Source: JAGRKR01 sp041397725 (GTDB lineage: Bacteria; Pseudomonadota; Alphaproteobacteria; Rhizobiales; Hyphomicrobiaceae). Taken from it: a stretch of 64,000 nucleotides of DNA. The notes under the pieces were generated by a model, which did no database searches, was not told the origin of the DNA, and worked only from the letters and a program-made list of their open reading frames with translations. Made by a program: the position numbers and the translations under genes. Where the stretch lies: the NCBI GenBank assembly GCA_041397725.1, contig JAWKVZ010000001.1, forward strand, positions 992,001 through 1,056,000, read 5' to 3'. Numbering within the stretch: the stretch's first letter is position 1; each line of letters begins with the position of its first letter. This document shows, one piece after another, positions 35,387 to 44,121 of the stretch.

Positions 35387-36025
35387 TCATGCCGCGCCGC
35401 GCAACGATGTGCGCAGCTCCGCGCCATCGGTCAGAAGCGTCCAGGCGACCGAGCGCTGGATTTCGTCGAGCTCGCCGAAGATCGCCGCCGGCAGACCCTG
35501 CTCGGGCTCCACCAGCAGAATGCCGGCGAGCCAGGGTGTCGGCGGCAGGGGATGCCAGCCCGGATGCGGCAGGCGTGCCCAGGCCGCCGCGCTCGCAGGC
35601 TCGGAGTAGCACAGCACGCACTGGGCCATCGCGCGCCGGTCGTGCAGCAACAGAAAGCGCTCGACGCCCTCCTGCGAGGAATCGAAGCCGATCTGCCAGC
35701 CCGACCAGAGGTCCCCGCCGCCGCGGCTGCGCAGATAGCGTACGAGCAGCGCGCTCTGACTGGCCACCGCGAGATCGGCAAAGCGCCGCTCGGTGATGCA
35801 ATCCCAGCCGAACGACACATGGCTCAGTGTGGCCTGGCGCGCGACCTCGCGCACCTCGCCGTCACCCGCCGCCTCGCGAATCCAGAAATGCTCCTTGAGC
35901 GTCGCCACGTAACGCAACCCTTCCTCGACACGCACGCCCTGACACTCGGACACCGGCGGGCGCAATAGCAAGTGCCGCAGCGGCGCGCGCCGTGCATTAG
36001 GCGCGAGGTGCGGCTGATCGGGCAC
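35387..36025 (-). CDS. Unknown protein downstream of the amidohydrolases
   Basis: A 212-residue soluble protein with no family I can name. The middle contains GLRYVATLKEHFWIREAAGDG, SHVSFGWDCITERRFADLAVASQSALLVRYLRSRGGGDLWSGWQIGFDSSQEGVERFLLLHD; the second half contains AMAQCVLCYSEPASAAAW and LPPTPWLAGILLVEPEQG. No signal peptide or membrane segment. GTG at 36025 is the only start giving this length, with a weak ribosome binding site. It starts 33 bases past the metal-site-deficient amidohydrolase gene and is probably cotranscribed with it, so it may belong to the same pathway. Confidence 0.55.
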   Translation of the reverse strand: MPDQPHLAPNARRAPLRHLLLRPPVSECQGVRVEEGLRYVATLKEHFWIREAAGDGEVREVARQATLSHVSFGWDCITERRFADLAVASQSALLVRYLRSRGGGDLWSGWQIGFDSSQEGVERFLLLHDRRAMAQCVLCYSEPASAAAWARLPHPGWHPLPPTPWLAGILLVEPEQGLPAAIFGELDEIQRSVAWTLLTDGAELRTSLRGAA

Positions 36026-36058
36026 GCATGGGCCGATGGCCGGCCTGCAAGCCTGGGC

Positions 36059-37168
36059 TCAGGCCGCCCGGCGCTTCGCGTCCCGGCGAAAGAGCGCCGC
36101 CGCGTTGCCTCCCATGATGCGTTCGCGGCTGGCATCGGGGAGCCCGACAGAGGCCGCGGCCGGCGACTGATAGTCGTGGAAGGGATAGCGGCTGGCGTAG
36201 ACGAGCAGATCCGCACCCTCGCCAAGCTCCAGCCAGCCCTCCGCCACGGCGGGATCGCTCGGACCTTCGAGCAGGCTGGTGCAGAACCGCACCTGACGAC
36301 GCACGTAGGCGGAGGGCAGCTCTTCGACCCAGGGCGTCTCGCGACGGGTCGGACGCCAGTTCTTGTCCATGCGCCAGACCAGCGGCGGCAGCAGATCGTG
36401 ACCGCCGTCGGCGAAGACGACGCGCAGGTCCGGCAGGCGCGTGAAGACACCTTCGGCGATGAAACTGATGAGGTGGTAGGCGTAGGCGAGCGGCGCCACC
36501 GTCTTGTACTCGACATAGTGATGCGGATGGCCGACGGCGGTCGGCCAGAAATCGACGCCTGAGCCGCCGTCGATCTTCACGAGGACCGGCAGCCCGGCCC
36601 GCGCCGCCGCCTCCCATACGGGGAAGAAGGCGCGTTGCCCATAGGGTTGGTGGGATTGCATCGGCACGGTGATGCTGACCATGCCGGGATGATCGGACCA
36701 GCGCTCGATTTCCTCGACAGCCCCTGCGGGATCACCGGGATTGACGCGAATGGTTCCGCGGAAGCGGCCGTGGGCGTTGGCCGCGCCCAGCCAGCAGTCG
36801 GCGAGCCAGTCGTTGGTGGCGCGGCAGACCACCGTGCCGAGATCGAGATCGGGCAGCAGGCCGCGCGTCTGCGGCACCAGATGCGCAATGGCGACGCCCC
36901 CTTCGTCGAAAAGGCGCTTGGCCAGGAGTTCAGGGTCCGAGCCGGCCAGCCCGGTGGCCGCAGTGCCCTCGATGTACTCGCCGCCGATCGCCGGATAGAA
37001 ATAGCGCTCCGGGCGCGGGAAAGCGCGCGCGTTCCACGGCTCGCGCATGTAGGCCTTGAGATCGTCGGGCCGCACCACCTGCGGATGTACCGCGCAGTCG
37101 ATGATCGCCGGCTCTGCGGCGGCGGGCGCGGACCTGGCGGCGCGCGGCTTCGCGGGGGTTCTGGCCAT
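36059..37168 (-). CDS. Amidohydrolase-family protein with metal-binding residues replaced
   Basis: A 369-residue protein of the ACMSD-like amidohydrolase family (PF04909 type), paralogous to the gene at 37573. Around the usual first metal motif it has IIDCAVHP (A26, V27, H28); the strand-5 His of its paralogue (H203) is K198 in LPVLVKIDGG; and the catalytic Asp of the ATDYPHWD motif is R327 in YASRYPFHD. Family enzymes decarboxylate or hydrolyse carboxylated ring-cleavage products and aromatic acids using one metal ion. With three metal-site positions changed this copy is likely a non-metal or non-catalytic partner. It starts three bases after the Rieske gene. Confidence 0.85.
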   Translation of the reverse strand: MARTPAKPRAARSAPAAAEPAIIDCAVHPQVVRPDDLKAYMREPWNARAFPRPERYFYPAIGGEYIEGTAATGLAGSDPELLAKRLFDEGGVAIAHLVPQTRGLLPDLDLGTVVCRATNDWLADCWLGAANAHGRFRGTIRVNPGDPAGAVEEIERWSDHPGMVSITVPMQSHQPYGQRAFFPVWEAAARAGLPVLVKIDGGSGVDFWPTAVGHPHHYVEYKTVAPLAYAYHLISFIAEGVFTRLPDLRVVFADGGHDLLPPLVWRMDKNWRPTRRETPWVEELPSAYVRRQVRFCTSLLEGPSDPAVAEGWLELGEGADLLVYASRYPFHDYQSPAAASVGLPDASRERIMGGNAAALFRRDAKRRAA

Positions 37169-37171
37169 GAC

Positions 37172-37576
37172 TCAAACCTCGAGAACGACGGTGCCGTCGA
37201 CGACGCTCACCTTGAATGTGCGCACCTGCTGCTGGCGGCCGACGAGCACGCGACCGCTCTTGATATCGACCTCCCAGGCGTGCCAGGGGCAGCGCAGGAT
37301 CTCGCCGCCGCGCACCCAGGCGAGCTCGTAGGGCCGCTCACCCGTCTCGGTCGTGCCGGTCACCTCGCCCTCGCAGAGCGGACCGCCCGCATGCGGGCAG
37401 ACGTTGGCCAGCGCGTAGTAGTTGCCGCCGACGTTGAAGACGCCGATCGAGCGCCGGCCATGAGCCACGATGCGCCGCTCACCCGGGCCGAAGCCGTCCA
37501 CCGGGCCGACCACGATGCGGTCGCCGCGGCCTGCCCTGCCAGACCTGGCCACCTTGCCGTCTGGAGCCGCAGTCAT
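37172..37576 (-). CDS. Rieske [2Fe-2S] ferredoxin-like protein
   Basis: A 134-residue stand-alone Rieske protein. The cluster ligands are C60-x-H62 in NVCPHAGGPLCEG and C96-x2-H99 in ILRCPWHAWEVDIKSG. The spacing is that of Rieske oxygenase-type ferredoxins and oxygenase N-terminal domains. An eight-residue insertion between the two motifs is slightly long. No oxygenase catalytic domain is fused or adjacent, so it may donate electrons to an oxygenase encoded elsewhere or serve the amidohydrolases in another way. ATG 37576 overlaps the stop of the upstream amidohydrolase (ATGA), so the stoichiometry is likely coupled. Confidence 0.9.
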   Translation of the reverse strand: MTAAPDGKVARSGRAGRGDRIVVGPVDGFGPGERRIVAHGRRSIGVFNVGGNYYALANVCPHAGGPLCEGEVTGTTETGERPYELAWVRGGEILRCPWHAWEVDIKSGRVLVGRQQQVRTFKVSVVDGTVVLEV

Positions 37577-38709
37577 GGCCGGCCTCCCGGCCCCATCGCC
37601 TTGCGCGTGCGCGGCAGCTTGTACCACTCGATGGCGTTCTCCGCGAGAATGCGCCGCTGCGCCGCCTCGGGAAAGCGGCGCACCTGCTCGGGCGCATCGA
37701 AATCCCAATGCGGATAATCGGTGGCGAACATCAGGTAGTGGCCCGGGTCCATCCACGACCACAGGCGCGCCAGATCGCGCGGCTCGGGCGGCTCTTCGAT
37801 CGGTTGCGTGGACAGCCGCACGTGCCGGTGGATGTACTCGGACGGCCGGCAGCGCACCTCCGGCACCTCCTTGCCGAGATGCTCCCAATGCCGGTCGAGG
37901 CGCCAGGCCAGCGGCACGACCCAACTGAAGCCGCCCTCGATGAGGACGATCCTGAGCGTCGGGAACTTCTCGAACACACCCTCGAACACCATGCTGGCGA
38001 GATGAGAGGCGTACATCAGCGAGTAGAGCGAGTGATGCTCGAAGAAGTAGGAGGAGAAGCCGACCGGCGTCAGCAGGCGCATGCCGGGACTGCGATTGAC
38101 GTGCAGCACGACGGGCAGGTCGAGGCGCGTCGCCAGCTCGTAGATGGGATAGAACCGCGATTGCCCCATCGGCGTGTCGGTGTAGGGATTGAGCATCACG
38201 TGGTTGAAGCGGGGATGGCCGGCCCACTTCTCAATCTCGCGGCAGGCGAGCGCGGTGTCGTGCGAGCAGACGCGGATGCCGCCGTAGTAGCGCCCGTGCC
38301 GATTGTACTTCGACAACCAGGTGTCCTCGAGCCAGGCGTTGGTGGCTGCGCACACCGCCGCCTCGTGCTCGGGGTTGGCCATGGGCCGCACGGTCAACGG
38401 GATGAGCATGGCGATGTCGACGCCAGCGTCGCCGAAGACCTGCTTTTCCGTGAAGTCGGGATCGGCGCAGGGGGGCGCTCCGTCGGGGCTCCAGGAATCG
38501 AGCCGCTGGGCCTTGTTCGGCGCTTCGTAGAGGGGCGAGCCGATGGCATCGAACACCTGATCCGACCAGCGCCGGCTGCGCCAGGGCTCCGGCACGTAGG
38601 CGCGCAGCTCGTCGGGATGGCGAGGAACCGGATGGACATCGGTGTCCACGATCCTGACCTCGACCTCGGCCTGCGCATCGCCGCGCTCGACAAGCAGCGT
38701 ATCGGCCAT
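37573..38709 (-). CDS. Metal-dependent amidohydrolase (ACMSD-like family)
   Basis: A 378-residue protein of the amidohydrolase family that includes ACMSD, gamma-resorcylate decarboxylase and OMA hydratase. It keeps the metal and catalytic positions: VDTDVHPVPRHP (D24, H26), PVVLHVNRSPG (H203), the EHH around residues 224-226 and MFATDYPHWDFDAP (D331). The C-terminal LAENAIEWYKLP is family-typical. Cytoplasmic. The ATG at 38709 has AGGAGG eight bases upstream, which excludes the longer frame from 38778. It is first in a run with the Rieske and second amidohydrolase genes and divergent from the TAXI transporter. Confidence 0.88.
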   Translation of the reverse strand: MADTLLVERGDAQAEVEVRIVDTDVHPVPRHPDELRAYVPEPWRSRRWSDQVFDAIGSPLYEAPNKAQRLDSWSPDGAPPCADPDFTEKQVFGDAGVDIAMLIPLTVRPMANPEHEAAVCAATNAWLEDTWLSKYNRHGRYYGGIRVCSHDTALACREIEKWAGHPRFNHVMLNPYTDTPMGQSRFYPIYELATRLDLPVVLHVNRSPGMRLLTPVGFSSYFFEHHSLYSLMYASHLASMVFEGVFEKFPTLRIVLIEGGFSWVVPLAWRLDRHWEHLGKEVPEVRCRPSEYIHRHVRLSTQPIEEPPEPRDLARLWSWMDPGHYLMFATDYPHWDFDAPEQVRRFPEAAQRRILAENAIEWYKLPRTRKAMGPGGRP

Positions 38710-39117
38710 TGTGGGCGCCTCCTTCACTTCAGGCAATCCGGGCAGTCTGCGAGTACAATGCAGACCAGCGTGACGCATCGTCGGCGTATGGCGTCTGGAG
38801 CAGCTTACTCAAACCTTCGCTCGAGACAATCAGGCTCGATAGGAGCCGGAATAAAGTCTTCTCGCGAGCGCTTACGCGCTGCGCAGGACGTCAGCGTTGC
38901 AAGGCCATCGCAATGTTCGATAGGCCGTGCGGAAACGATTATCTCGCGGGCCACGCAGCGGCGGCCGATACCGGAGCCGTCATGGATCGCACAACGGTTC
39001 GACACGGCCGCTTACTTGCTTTAGGTTTCCAACAAAGTCGATGCACCGGGCATCAAGGCGCGCCCCGACGACTATGGCGAGCCGCGGATATCCGGCCCAA
39101 GGGAGGGATGGGTTTCG
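38710..39117. promoter_or_regulatory. 408-base divergent control region between the amidohydrolase operon and the TRAP transporter
   Basis: No gene is supportable here. The region must hold promoters for both directions. A short inverted repeat, AGCGC-TTAC-GCGCT, lies near 38868-38881; no convincing -35/-10 pair was found. No regulator gene is adjacent, so control is probably exerted from elsewhere. Confidence 0.4.
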
Positions 39118-41028
39118 ATGACGTTCGAGAGAGCGGCTCGCGGGCTGTTGCTTTTGTGCGGCTTGGCCATGGTGACCTATCACATGGTCGGCTCGCAGGT
39201 GGTTCTGGTGGGCTACACCGAGAACCAGGCGATCCATCTGGGATTCATCTTCGCGCTGCTGTTCCTCGACAGCGCCGCCCGCTCCGGCTCGGCGGCGGGC
39301 CGACTTTTCAACCTGCTGCTCATGGTCCTCGGCGTCTCGGCGGCCGCCTATGTCTATTTCAACGTGCAGCACCTCGAGGAGGTCGTCGGGTTCCCGACGA
39401 AGCTCGATGTGGTCGTGGGCGTGGCCATCGTCGTGCTGGTGGTCGAAGCGACGCGGCGCGGCTGGGGCATCGTGTTGCCGATCGTGGCTGCGATCTTCGT
39501 CGCCTACTTCCTGTTCGGCCACATGATCCCTGGCCCCCTCAATCACCGGCATTTCAACTTTGACTTTGTCGTCTCCTATCTGAGCATCGGGCTGAGCGGC
39601 ATCTTCGGCCAGTTCCTGGCGATCTCCGCCGACCAGGTGTTCCTGTTCGTGGTGTTCGGCTCGCTGCTCTCCGTCATCAAGGTCAATGACCTGTTCTTCG
39701 AGATCGGCAAGGCCGCAGGACGCATCTTCAGCGGCGGGCCGGGCCAGACGGCGGTGATCTCGAGCTCGCTGGTCGGCACCGTCACCGGCGCGGCGGTCGC
39801 CAACGTCGCCATCACCGGCGCCTTCACGATCCCCTTCATGAAGAAGGTCGGCTACAAGCCCGAGGACGCCGGCGCCATCGAGGCGACGGCCTCGACGGGC
39901 GGTCAGATCATGCCGCCGGTGATGGGGGCCTCGGCCTTCCTCATGGCTTCCTTCCTCGGCGTACCCTACGCCACCATCATGGCCGCGGCGCTGATCCCGG
40001 CCATCCTCTACTACTGGTCGGTTGTGCTCGGCGTGCAGTTCCTGTCGGTCAAGGCCGGCATCGAGGCGCCGATCGAACGCGTCGATCGCGCCCTGGTGAT
40101 GCGGCGCATGCCGCTGTTCCTCATCCCGCTGGCCGTGATGATCACGCTGCTCGCCATGCACTTCAGCCCGTCGGTCGCCGCCTTCTGGTCGATCCTTCTG
40201 GCCATCGCGCTGAGCATGCTGCAGAAGGACACTCGGCCGACGCTCTCGGGCCTTGCGGCATGCCTCGCCGAGGGTGCCGTGATCGGCGCGCAGATCGGCG
40301 TCTCGCTGGCCATCGTCGGGCTGATGGCGCAGACGCTCATCACCACCGGTCTCGGCAGCAAGATCGCCGGCCTGGTCGAGCTGCTGAGCGCCGGCAACCT
40401 GATCCTGGCGCTGATCCTGACGATGGTGGTCTCGCTCATCCTCGGCTGCGGCGTGCCGACCAGCGCCGCCTACGGCCTCGTCGCCATCGTCGTCGTGCCG
40501 GCTCTGGTCAAGCTCGGCGTGGCGCCGCTCGCCGCCCACTTCTTCGCCTTCTACTTCGCCGTCATCTCGGCCGTGACTCCACCGGTGGCGCTGGCCTCAC
40601 TGGCCGGAGCCGGCATCGCCGGGGCGAGCTACATGCGCACCTCGATCTCCGCCTTCAAGCTGGCCATCGCCGGCTTCATCATCCCCTTCCTGGTGGTGTT
40701 CAACCCCGCCGTGATCCTCGAGCCGGAGAACTGGGTGTGGGCTGTCGGCTCGGCAGTGGCCATACCAGTGGGCCTCACCGCGCTGACGGCAGCCATCTAC
40801 AATTGCGGCCTGACGCCGTTCACGCGGACCGAGCGGCTGATGGCGGCACTGACCGCGGTGATGATGAGCGGCTATGCCGTGTTCCGTCACATCGACGAAC
40901 TGCCGCTCGAGTATCCGATGCTCGCGCTCGGCACCGTGCTGGCGCTCGTGCTGCTGCGCTCGCAACTCGCCAGCAGGAGACGGCGGACGACGCCCGCCGG
41001 CCAGCCTGCGTCCGCCGCCGCCCGCTGA
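39118..41028 (+). CDS. TRAP transporter fused permease (4TM-12TM), TAXI type
   Basis: A 636-residue inner-membrane protein that fuses the small and large permease subunits, as is normal for TAXI-TRAP systems. The first about 170 residues hold the small-subunit helices; the large-subunit (DctM-like) domain begins near residue 170 with FLFVVFGSLLSVIKVNDLFFEIG. TGGQIMPPVMGASAFLMA and GCGVPTSAAYGLVAIVVVPALVKLG are conserved family stretches. Transport is driven by ion gradients with the periplasmic protein encoded next. GGGAGGG precedes the ATG at 39118. It stands divergent from the amidohydrolase/Rieske operon, suggesting it imports that pathway's substrate. Confidence 0.92.
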   Translation: MTFERAARGLLLLCGLAMVTYHMVGSQVVLVGYTENQAIHLGFIFALLFLDSAARSGSAAGRLFNLLLMVLGVSAAAYVYFNVQHLEEVVGFPTKLDVVVGVAIVVLVVEATRRGWGIVLPIVAAIFVAYFLFGHMIPGPLNHRHFNFDFVVSYLSIGLSGIFGQFLAISADQVFLFVVFGSLLSVIKVNDLFFEIGKAAGRIFSGGPGQTAVISSSLVGTVTGAAVANVAITGAFTIPFMKKVGYKPEDAGAIEATASTGGQIMPPVMGASAFLMASFLGVPYATIMAAALIPAILYYWSVVLGVQFLSVKAGIEAPIERVDRALVMRRMPLFLIPLAVMITLLAMHFSPSVAAFWSILLAIALSMLQKDTRPTLSGLAACLAEGAVIGAQIGVSLAIVGLMAQTLITTGLGSKIAGLVELLSAGNLILALILTMVVSLILGCGVPTSAAYGLVAIVVVPALVKLGVAPLAAHFFAFYFAVISAVTPPVALASLAGAGIAGASYMRTSISAFKLAIAGFIIPFLVVFNPAVILEPENWVWAVGSAVAIPVGLTALTAAIYNCGLTPFTRTERLMAALTAVMMSGYAVFRHIDELPLEYPMLALGTVLALVLLRSQLASRRRRTTPAGQPASAAAR

Positions 41029-41079
41029 GGACGGCGCCAAGAGGGGCCGCGCGCCCCGACAACAGGGAGAACGAAACGA

Positions 41080-42099
41080 ATGAAGCTGATCAAGACTACC
41101 TCATGCATGGCACTTGCAGGCGCCGTGGCGCTCGCCGCGACGGCCTGGACCGCGAGCACCGCGGCCGCACAGGCCAAGAAGAAAGAGGTCACCATCAGCG
41201 TGATCAGCGGCCCCTTCGGCACCGCCACGTTCGTGCTCTCCAACACGCTCGAGCAGATCTCGAAGAAGACCCATCCCTGGCTGAGGATCGTCGCCTCGGA
41301 AACCCCGGGCTATCTCTTCAACATCAAGAAGCTCGACGCCGAGCCGGCGCTGCGTAAGACCATGGTGATCGGCACCGGCCCGGCGCTGCTCGGCCTCGCC
41401 ACGACCGGCTCCAAGCCGTTCGACAAGAAGTACCGCGGCGTCAAGCTGCTCGCCAACATGTCCGTGGTCGCCGTCTGGCTCGCCACGCTCGACGACAAGA
41501 TCAAGAGCGCGAAGGACGTTGCCGGCAAGCGCGTGGCGCTCGGCAAGGCCGCACAGATCAACTGGGGCGTGCTGCCGCGGGCCGTGATGGAGCAGGGCTG
41601 GGGCATCAAGGCGAGCGTGCAGTACCTGGGGCCGAAGCCGGCCGTTTCGGCGCTGCTCGACCGCAAGGCGGATGTCGCCATCATCGGCGGCTACATCGAC
41701 CTTTCGAAGTCCAAGCTCGCGCTCGCGCCGCCGACACTGGAGCTGGTCTCCACCGGCCGCAAGCTGCACCACCTTGCTTTCGAGAAGGCCGCGGTCGAGA
41801 AGACCATTGCCAAGGGCTACAAGATCGCGCCCTTCGTCGTGCCTAAGGGCGCCTTCAAGGAGCTCGACGTCGCCGTGCCGACGTTCATCGACACCTCCTC
41901 GTGGGCAGCCGACGAGTCCTTCCCCGAGGAGCTCGCCTACGAGATCACCAAGATGATCATCACGCACGTCGGCAAGTTCGGCGAGGCGCACGCTATCGGC
42001 AAGCTGATGTCGCCGCAGAGCCTCGTGTTCGGCTGGAAGCCCGAGGACATCCATCCCGGCGCACTGCGCGCCTACAAGGAAGCCGGCATCATCAAGTAG
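41080..42099 (+). CDS. TAXI-family TRAP transporter solute-binding protein
   Basis: A 339-residue periplasmic protein. Signal peptide residues 1-31 (ending STAAAQA) are followed by ISVISGPFGTATFVLSNTLEQISKKTHPWLRIVASETPGY and later NWGVLPRAVMEQGWG, PKPAVSALLDRKADVAIIGGYID and ADESFPEELAYEITKMI, typical of the TAXI SBP family. Members bind organic acids such as glutamate, though ligands are poorly known. It begins 51 bases after the permease gene and is followed by a strong terminator, so the two form a complete transporter operon. Confidence 0.92.
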   Translation: MKLIKTTSCMALAGAVALAATAWTASTAAAQAKKKEVTISVISGPFGTATFVLSNTLEQISKKTHPWLRIVASETPGYLFNIKKLDAEPALRKTMVIGTGPALLGLATTGSKPFDKKYRGVKLLANMSVVAVWLATLDDKIKSAKDVAGKRVALGKAAQINWGVLPRAVMEQGWGIKASVQYLGPKPAVSALLDRKADVAIIGGYIDLSKSKLALAPPTLELVSTGRKLHHLAFEKAAVEKTIAKGYKIAPFVVPKGAFKELDVAVPTFIDTSSWAADESFPEELAYEITKMIITHVGKFGEAHAIGKLMSPQSLVFGWKPEDIHPGALRAYKEAGIIK

Positions 42100-42107
42100 C
42101 GCCATTC

Positions 42108-42148
42108 AAGGGGTCCGGACGCGTCTGTCCGGGCCCCTTGTCCGTTTT
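42108..42148 (+). terminator. Rho-independent terminator of the TRAP operon
   Basis: AAGGGG-T-CCGGAC (42108-42120) pairs with GTCCGG-G-CCCCTT (42127-42139) round a six-base loop; the single non-Watson-Crick pair is T/G. TCCG and then TTTT (42145-42148) follow. Confidence 0.8.
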
Positions 42149-42269
42149 CTCTGCCGCACCCCATCTCCAGGCGTGAGAGCGGGCGTTGCGGCGTGAATGC
42201 GCCACGGCTGCGAGCGCGGCGAGGCCGATCGCACGCGGCAACCATCGTCGCAGACAAGGATGCCGAAAC

Positions 42270-44075
42270 ATGCCTGACAAACTGCTTGGCAGCGCCCAAC
42301 CAGCCTGCGAGGGCGACCGGCTTTTCACTTTTGCGATCATCTCCGACACGCACGTGCGTCCGCCCGGCGGCGACGAATCCTCGCCCTTCCCGGTCAATCT
42401 CCTGGCCAACGGCCGGGCGCGCCAGGCCGTGGCGCTGATCGTCGCGGAAAAGCCCGAGCTCACCTTCCACCTCGGCGACATGGTTCACCCGATGCCGAGC
42501 CTGCCGACATTCGGGCCGGCCGCTGCCGAGGCCAAACGCATCCTGGCCCCGCTCGGCAAAGACCTGCACTACGTGCCGGGCAATCACGACGTCGGCGACA
42601 AGCCGCTCAAGGGGCTGCCGGCGGAGTTCGCCAGCGAGGAGAGCCTGGCGCTCTACGAGCAGGCCTTCGGAGCACCCTGGTACGCCGTCGCCCATGGCGG
42701 CTGCCGCTTCATCATTCTCAACTCGTCGATCATGAACAGCGGCCTCGAGGCCGAGCGCCTGCAACGCCAGTGGCTCGAGCGCGAGCTCGCCGCACCCGAC
42801 CCATCGCGCACCTTCGTCCTCATCCACTATCCGCCCTACATCACCCAGGCCGACGAGCCGTCCCACTACGACAATATCGACGAGCCCGCCCGCTCATGGC
42901 TGCTGGAGCAGATCGCCAAGGCCCGTGTCGAGGCGGTGTTCTCCGGTCACGTGCATCACTTCTTCTTCAATCGCCTCGCGGGCTGCCATCTCTACGTGCT
43001 GCCGCCTACGAGCTTCATCCGCCAGGACTATGCCGAGCTGTTTCCCATCGAGCCGGCGCTCGAATACGGACGCAACGACACCGGCAAGTTCGGCGTGACC
43101 CTCGTCGACGTCCACGAGCGCGGCCATCGCGTCAGGATCCTGCCGACCGATGGACGGGAGCGCGACGAAGCCGCGGCGGCCACCGCAGCCGCCACAGCGC
43201 CCGCTGGTGCTGCGCGTGGCGCTCCCCTCGTCGCCCACATGCGCCACGCCTGGGCCCGCGCCATCGACCTGCCCTACAACGGCCCCATGGAGGAATTCTC
43301 GCGCAAGAGCGCGCGCAACGACGCCCTGCTGAAGCGCTTGTGGCAAATGGGCATCCGGCGCGTGCGCACCCCTCTCGCCGATCTTCTCGACCCCGTGATC
43401 CGCCAGCGCATCGCCGACTTCCATGCGGCGGGCATCACGTTCACATTCTTCACGCTGCAGGTTCCGGGCGACCCGGTCGTGCGGCTGCTCGAGACCGCCC
43501 GTCACCTCACGGACGCACTCCAGATCGTCGCCTCGCGCACCGACCTGTCCGACATCGCGGACGGCCTCGAAGGCCTGCTGCCCGCCGATGGTGTGCCCAT
43601 CATCGTGGGCAAGCTGCATTCCTCCGCCGACGAGCCCAAGCACGGCTCGCACTTCGCGCACGCCGTCAGCTTCGGCTTCAAATGGCACGAGCGCGATGCG
43701 GCGCTGGACGCGCTCAAGGCCGCGGACAAGCGACGGCTCGTTTCGGGCCTCGCTTTCCAGATCAATCTCGGTGACGACGCCGCCGCCCGGCTCGGCGAGA
43801 TCGAGGCCTTCGCCGCCCGCCATGACATCACCGCGTCCGCCAACGTGCGTCTCGCCGACGAGAACCCGGCCACGGCCAATTTCGACGATGCCCTGGTGCT
43901 CCGCCGCGTCCGCGCCGTCGTGAAGACGGCGGCTCAGCTCACGCGCACCTGCGTCGAGGTGGATACCCTGATCGATGTCGACCGCGGCTATCACCCGCGA
44001 CACGGGCTGCTCGACCGGCGCTGCAACTTCCGCCCGGCGGGGCGCTGGCTCGCCGGCCTCGACGAGACGAACTGA
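42270..44075 (+). CDS. Two-domain protein: calcineurin-like phosphoesterase plus a C-terminal TIM-barrel-like domain
   Basis: A 601-residue protein. Residues about 20-300 form a class I metallophosphoesterase: FAIISDTHVRPPGGD (D-x-H), FHLGDMVHP (GD), YVPGNHDVG (GNHD), VLIHYPPY and FSGHVHHFFF. Residues about 330-600 form a second domain with alternating helices and strands (TFTFFTLQVPGD, DALQIVASRTDLSDI, VPIIVGKLHSS, SGLAFQINLGDD, ARHDITASANVRLADE) that I cannot place; a TIM barrel is a guess. The soluble form suggests the first half acts on a cyclic nucleotide or phosphodiester and the second on its product. AAGGA lies nine bases before ATG 42270. Confidence 0.75.
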   Translation: MPDKLLGSAQPACEGDRLFTFAIISDTHVRPPGGDESSPFPVNLLANGRARQAVALIVAEKPELTFHLGDMVHPMPSLPTFGPAAAEAKRILAPLGKDLHYVPGNHDVGDKPLKGLPAEFASEESLALYEQAFGAPWYAVAHGGCRFIILNSSIMNSGLEAERLQRQWLERELAAPDPSRTFVLIHYPPYITQADEPSHYDNIDEPARSWLLEQIAKARVEAVFSGHVHHFFFNRLAGCHLYVLPPTSFIRQDYAELFPIEPALEYGRNDTGKFGVTLVDVHERGHRVRILPTDGRERDEAAAATAAATAPAGAARGAPLVAHMRHAWARAIDLPYNGPMEEFSRKSARNDALLKRLWQMGIRRVRTPLADLLDPVIRQRIADFHAAGITFTFFTLQVPGDPVVRLLETARHLTDALQIVASRTDLSDIADGLEGLLPADGVPIIVGKLHSSADEPKHGSHFAHAVSFGFKWHERDAALDALKAADKRRLVSGLAFQINLGDDAAARLGEIEAFAARHDITASANVRLADENPATANFDDALVLRRVRAVVKTAAQLTRTCVEVDTLIDVDRGYHPRHGLLDRRCNFRPAGRWLAGLDETN

Positions 44076-44121
44076 GCGGGGATATCGACGACCGCTCACC
44101 GCCACTCGGAGGCCTGCTCGC

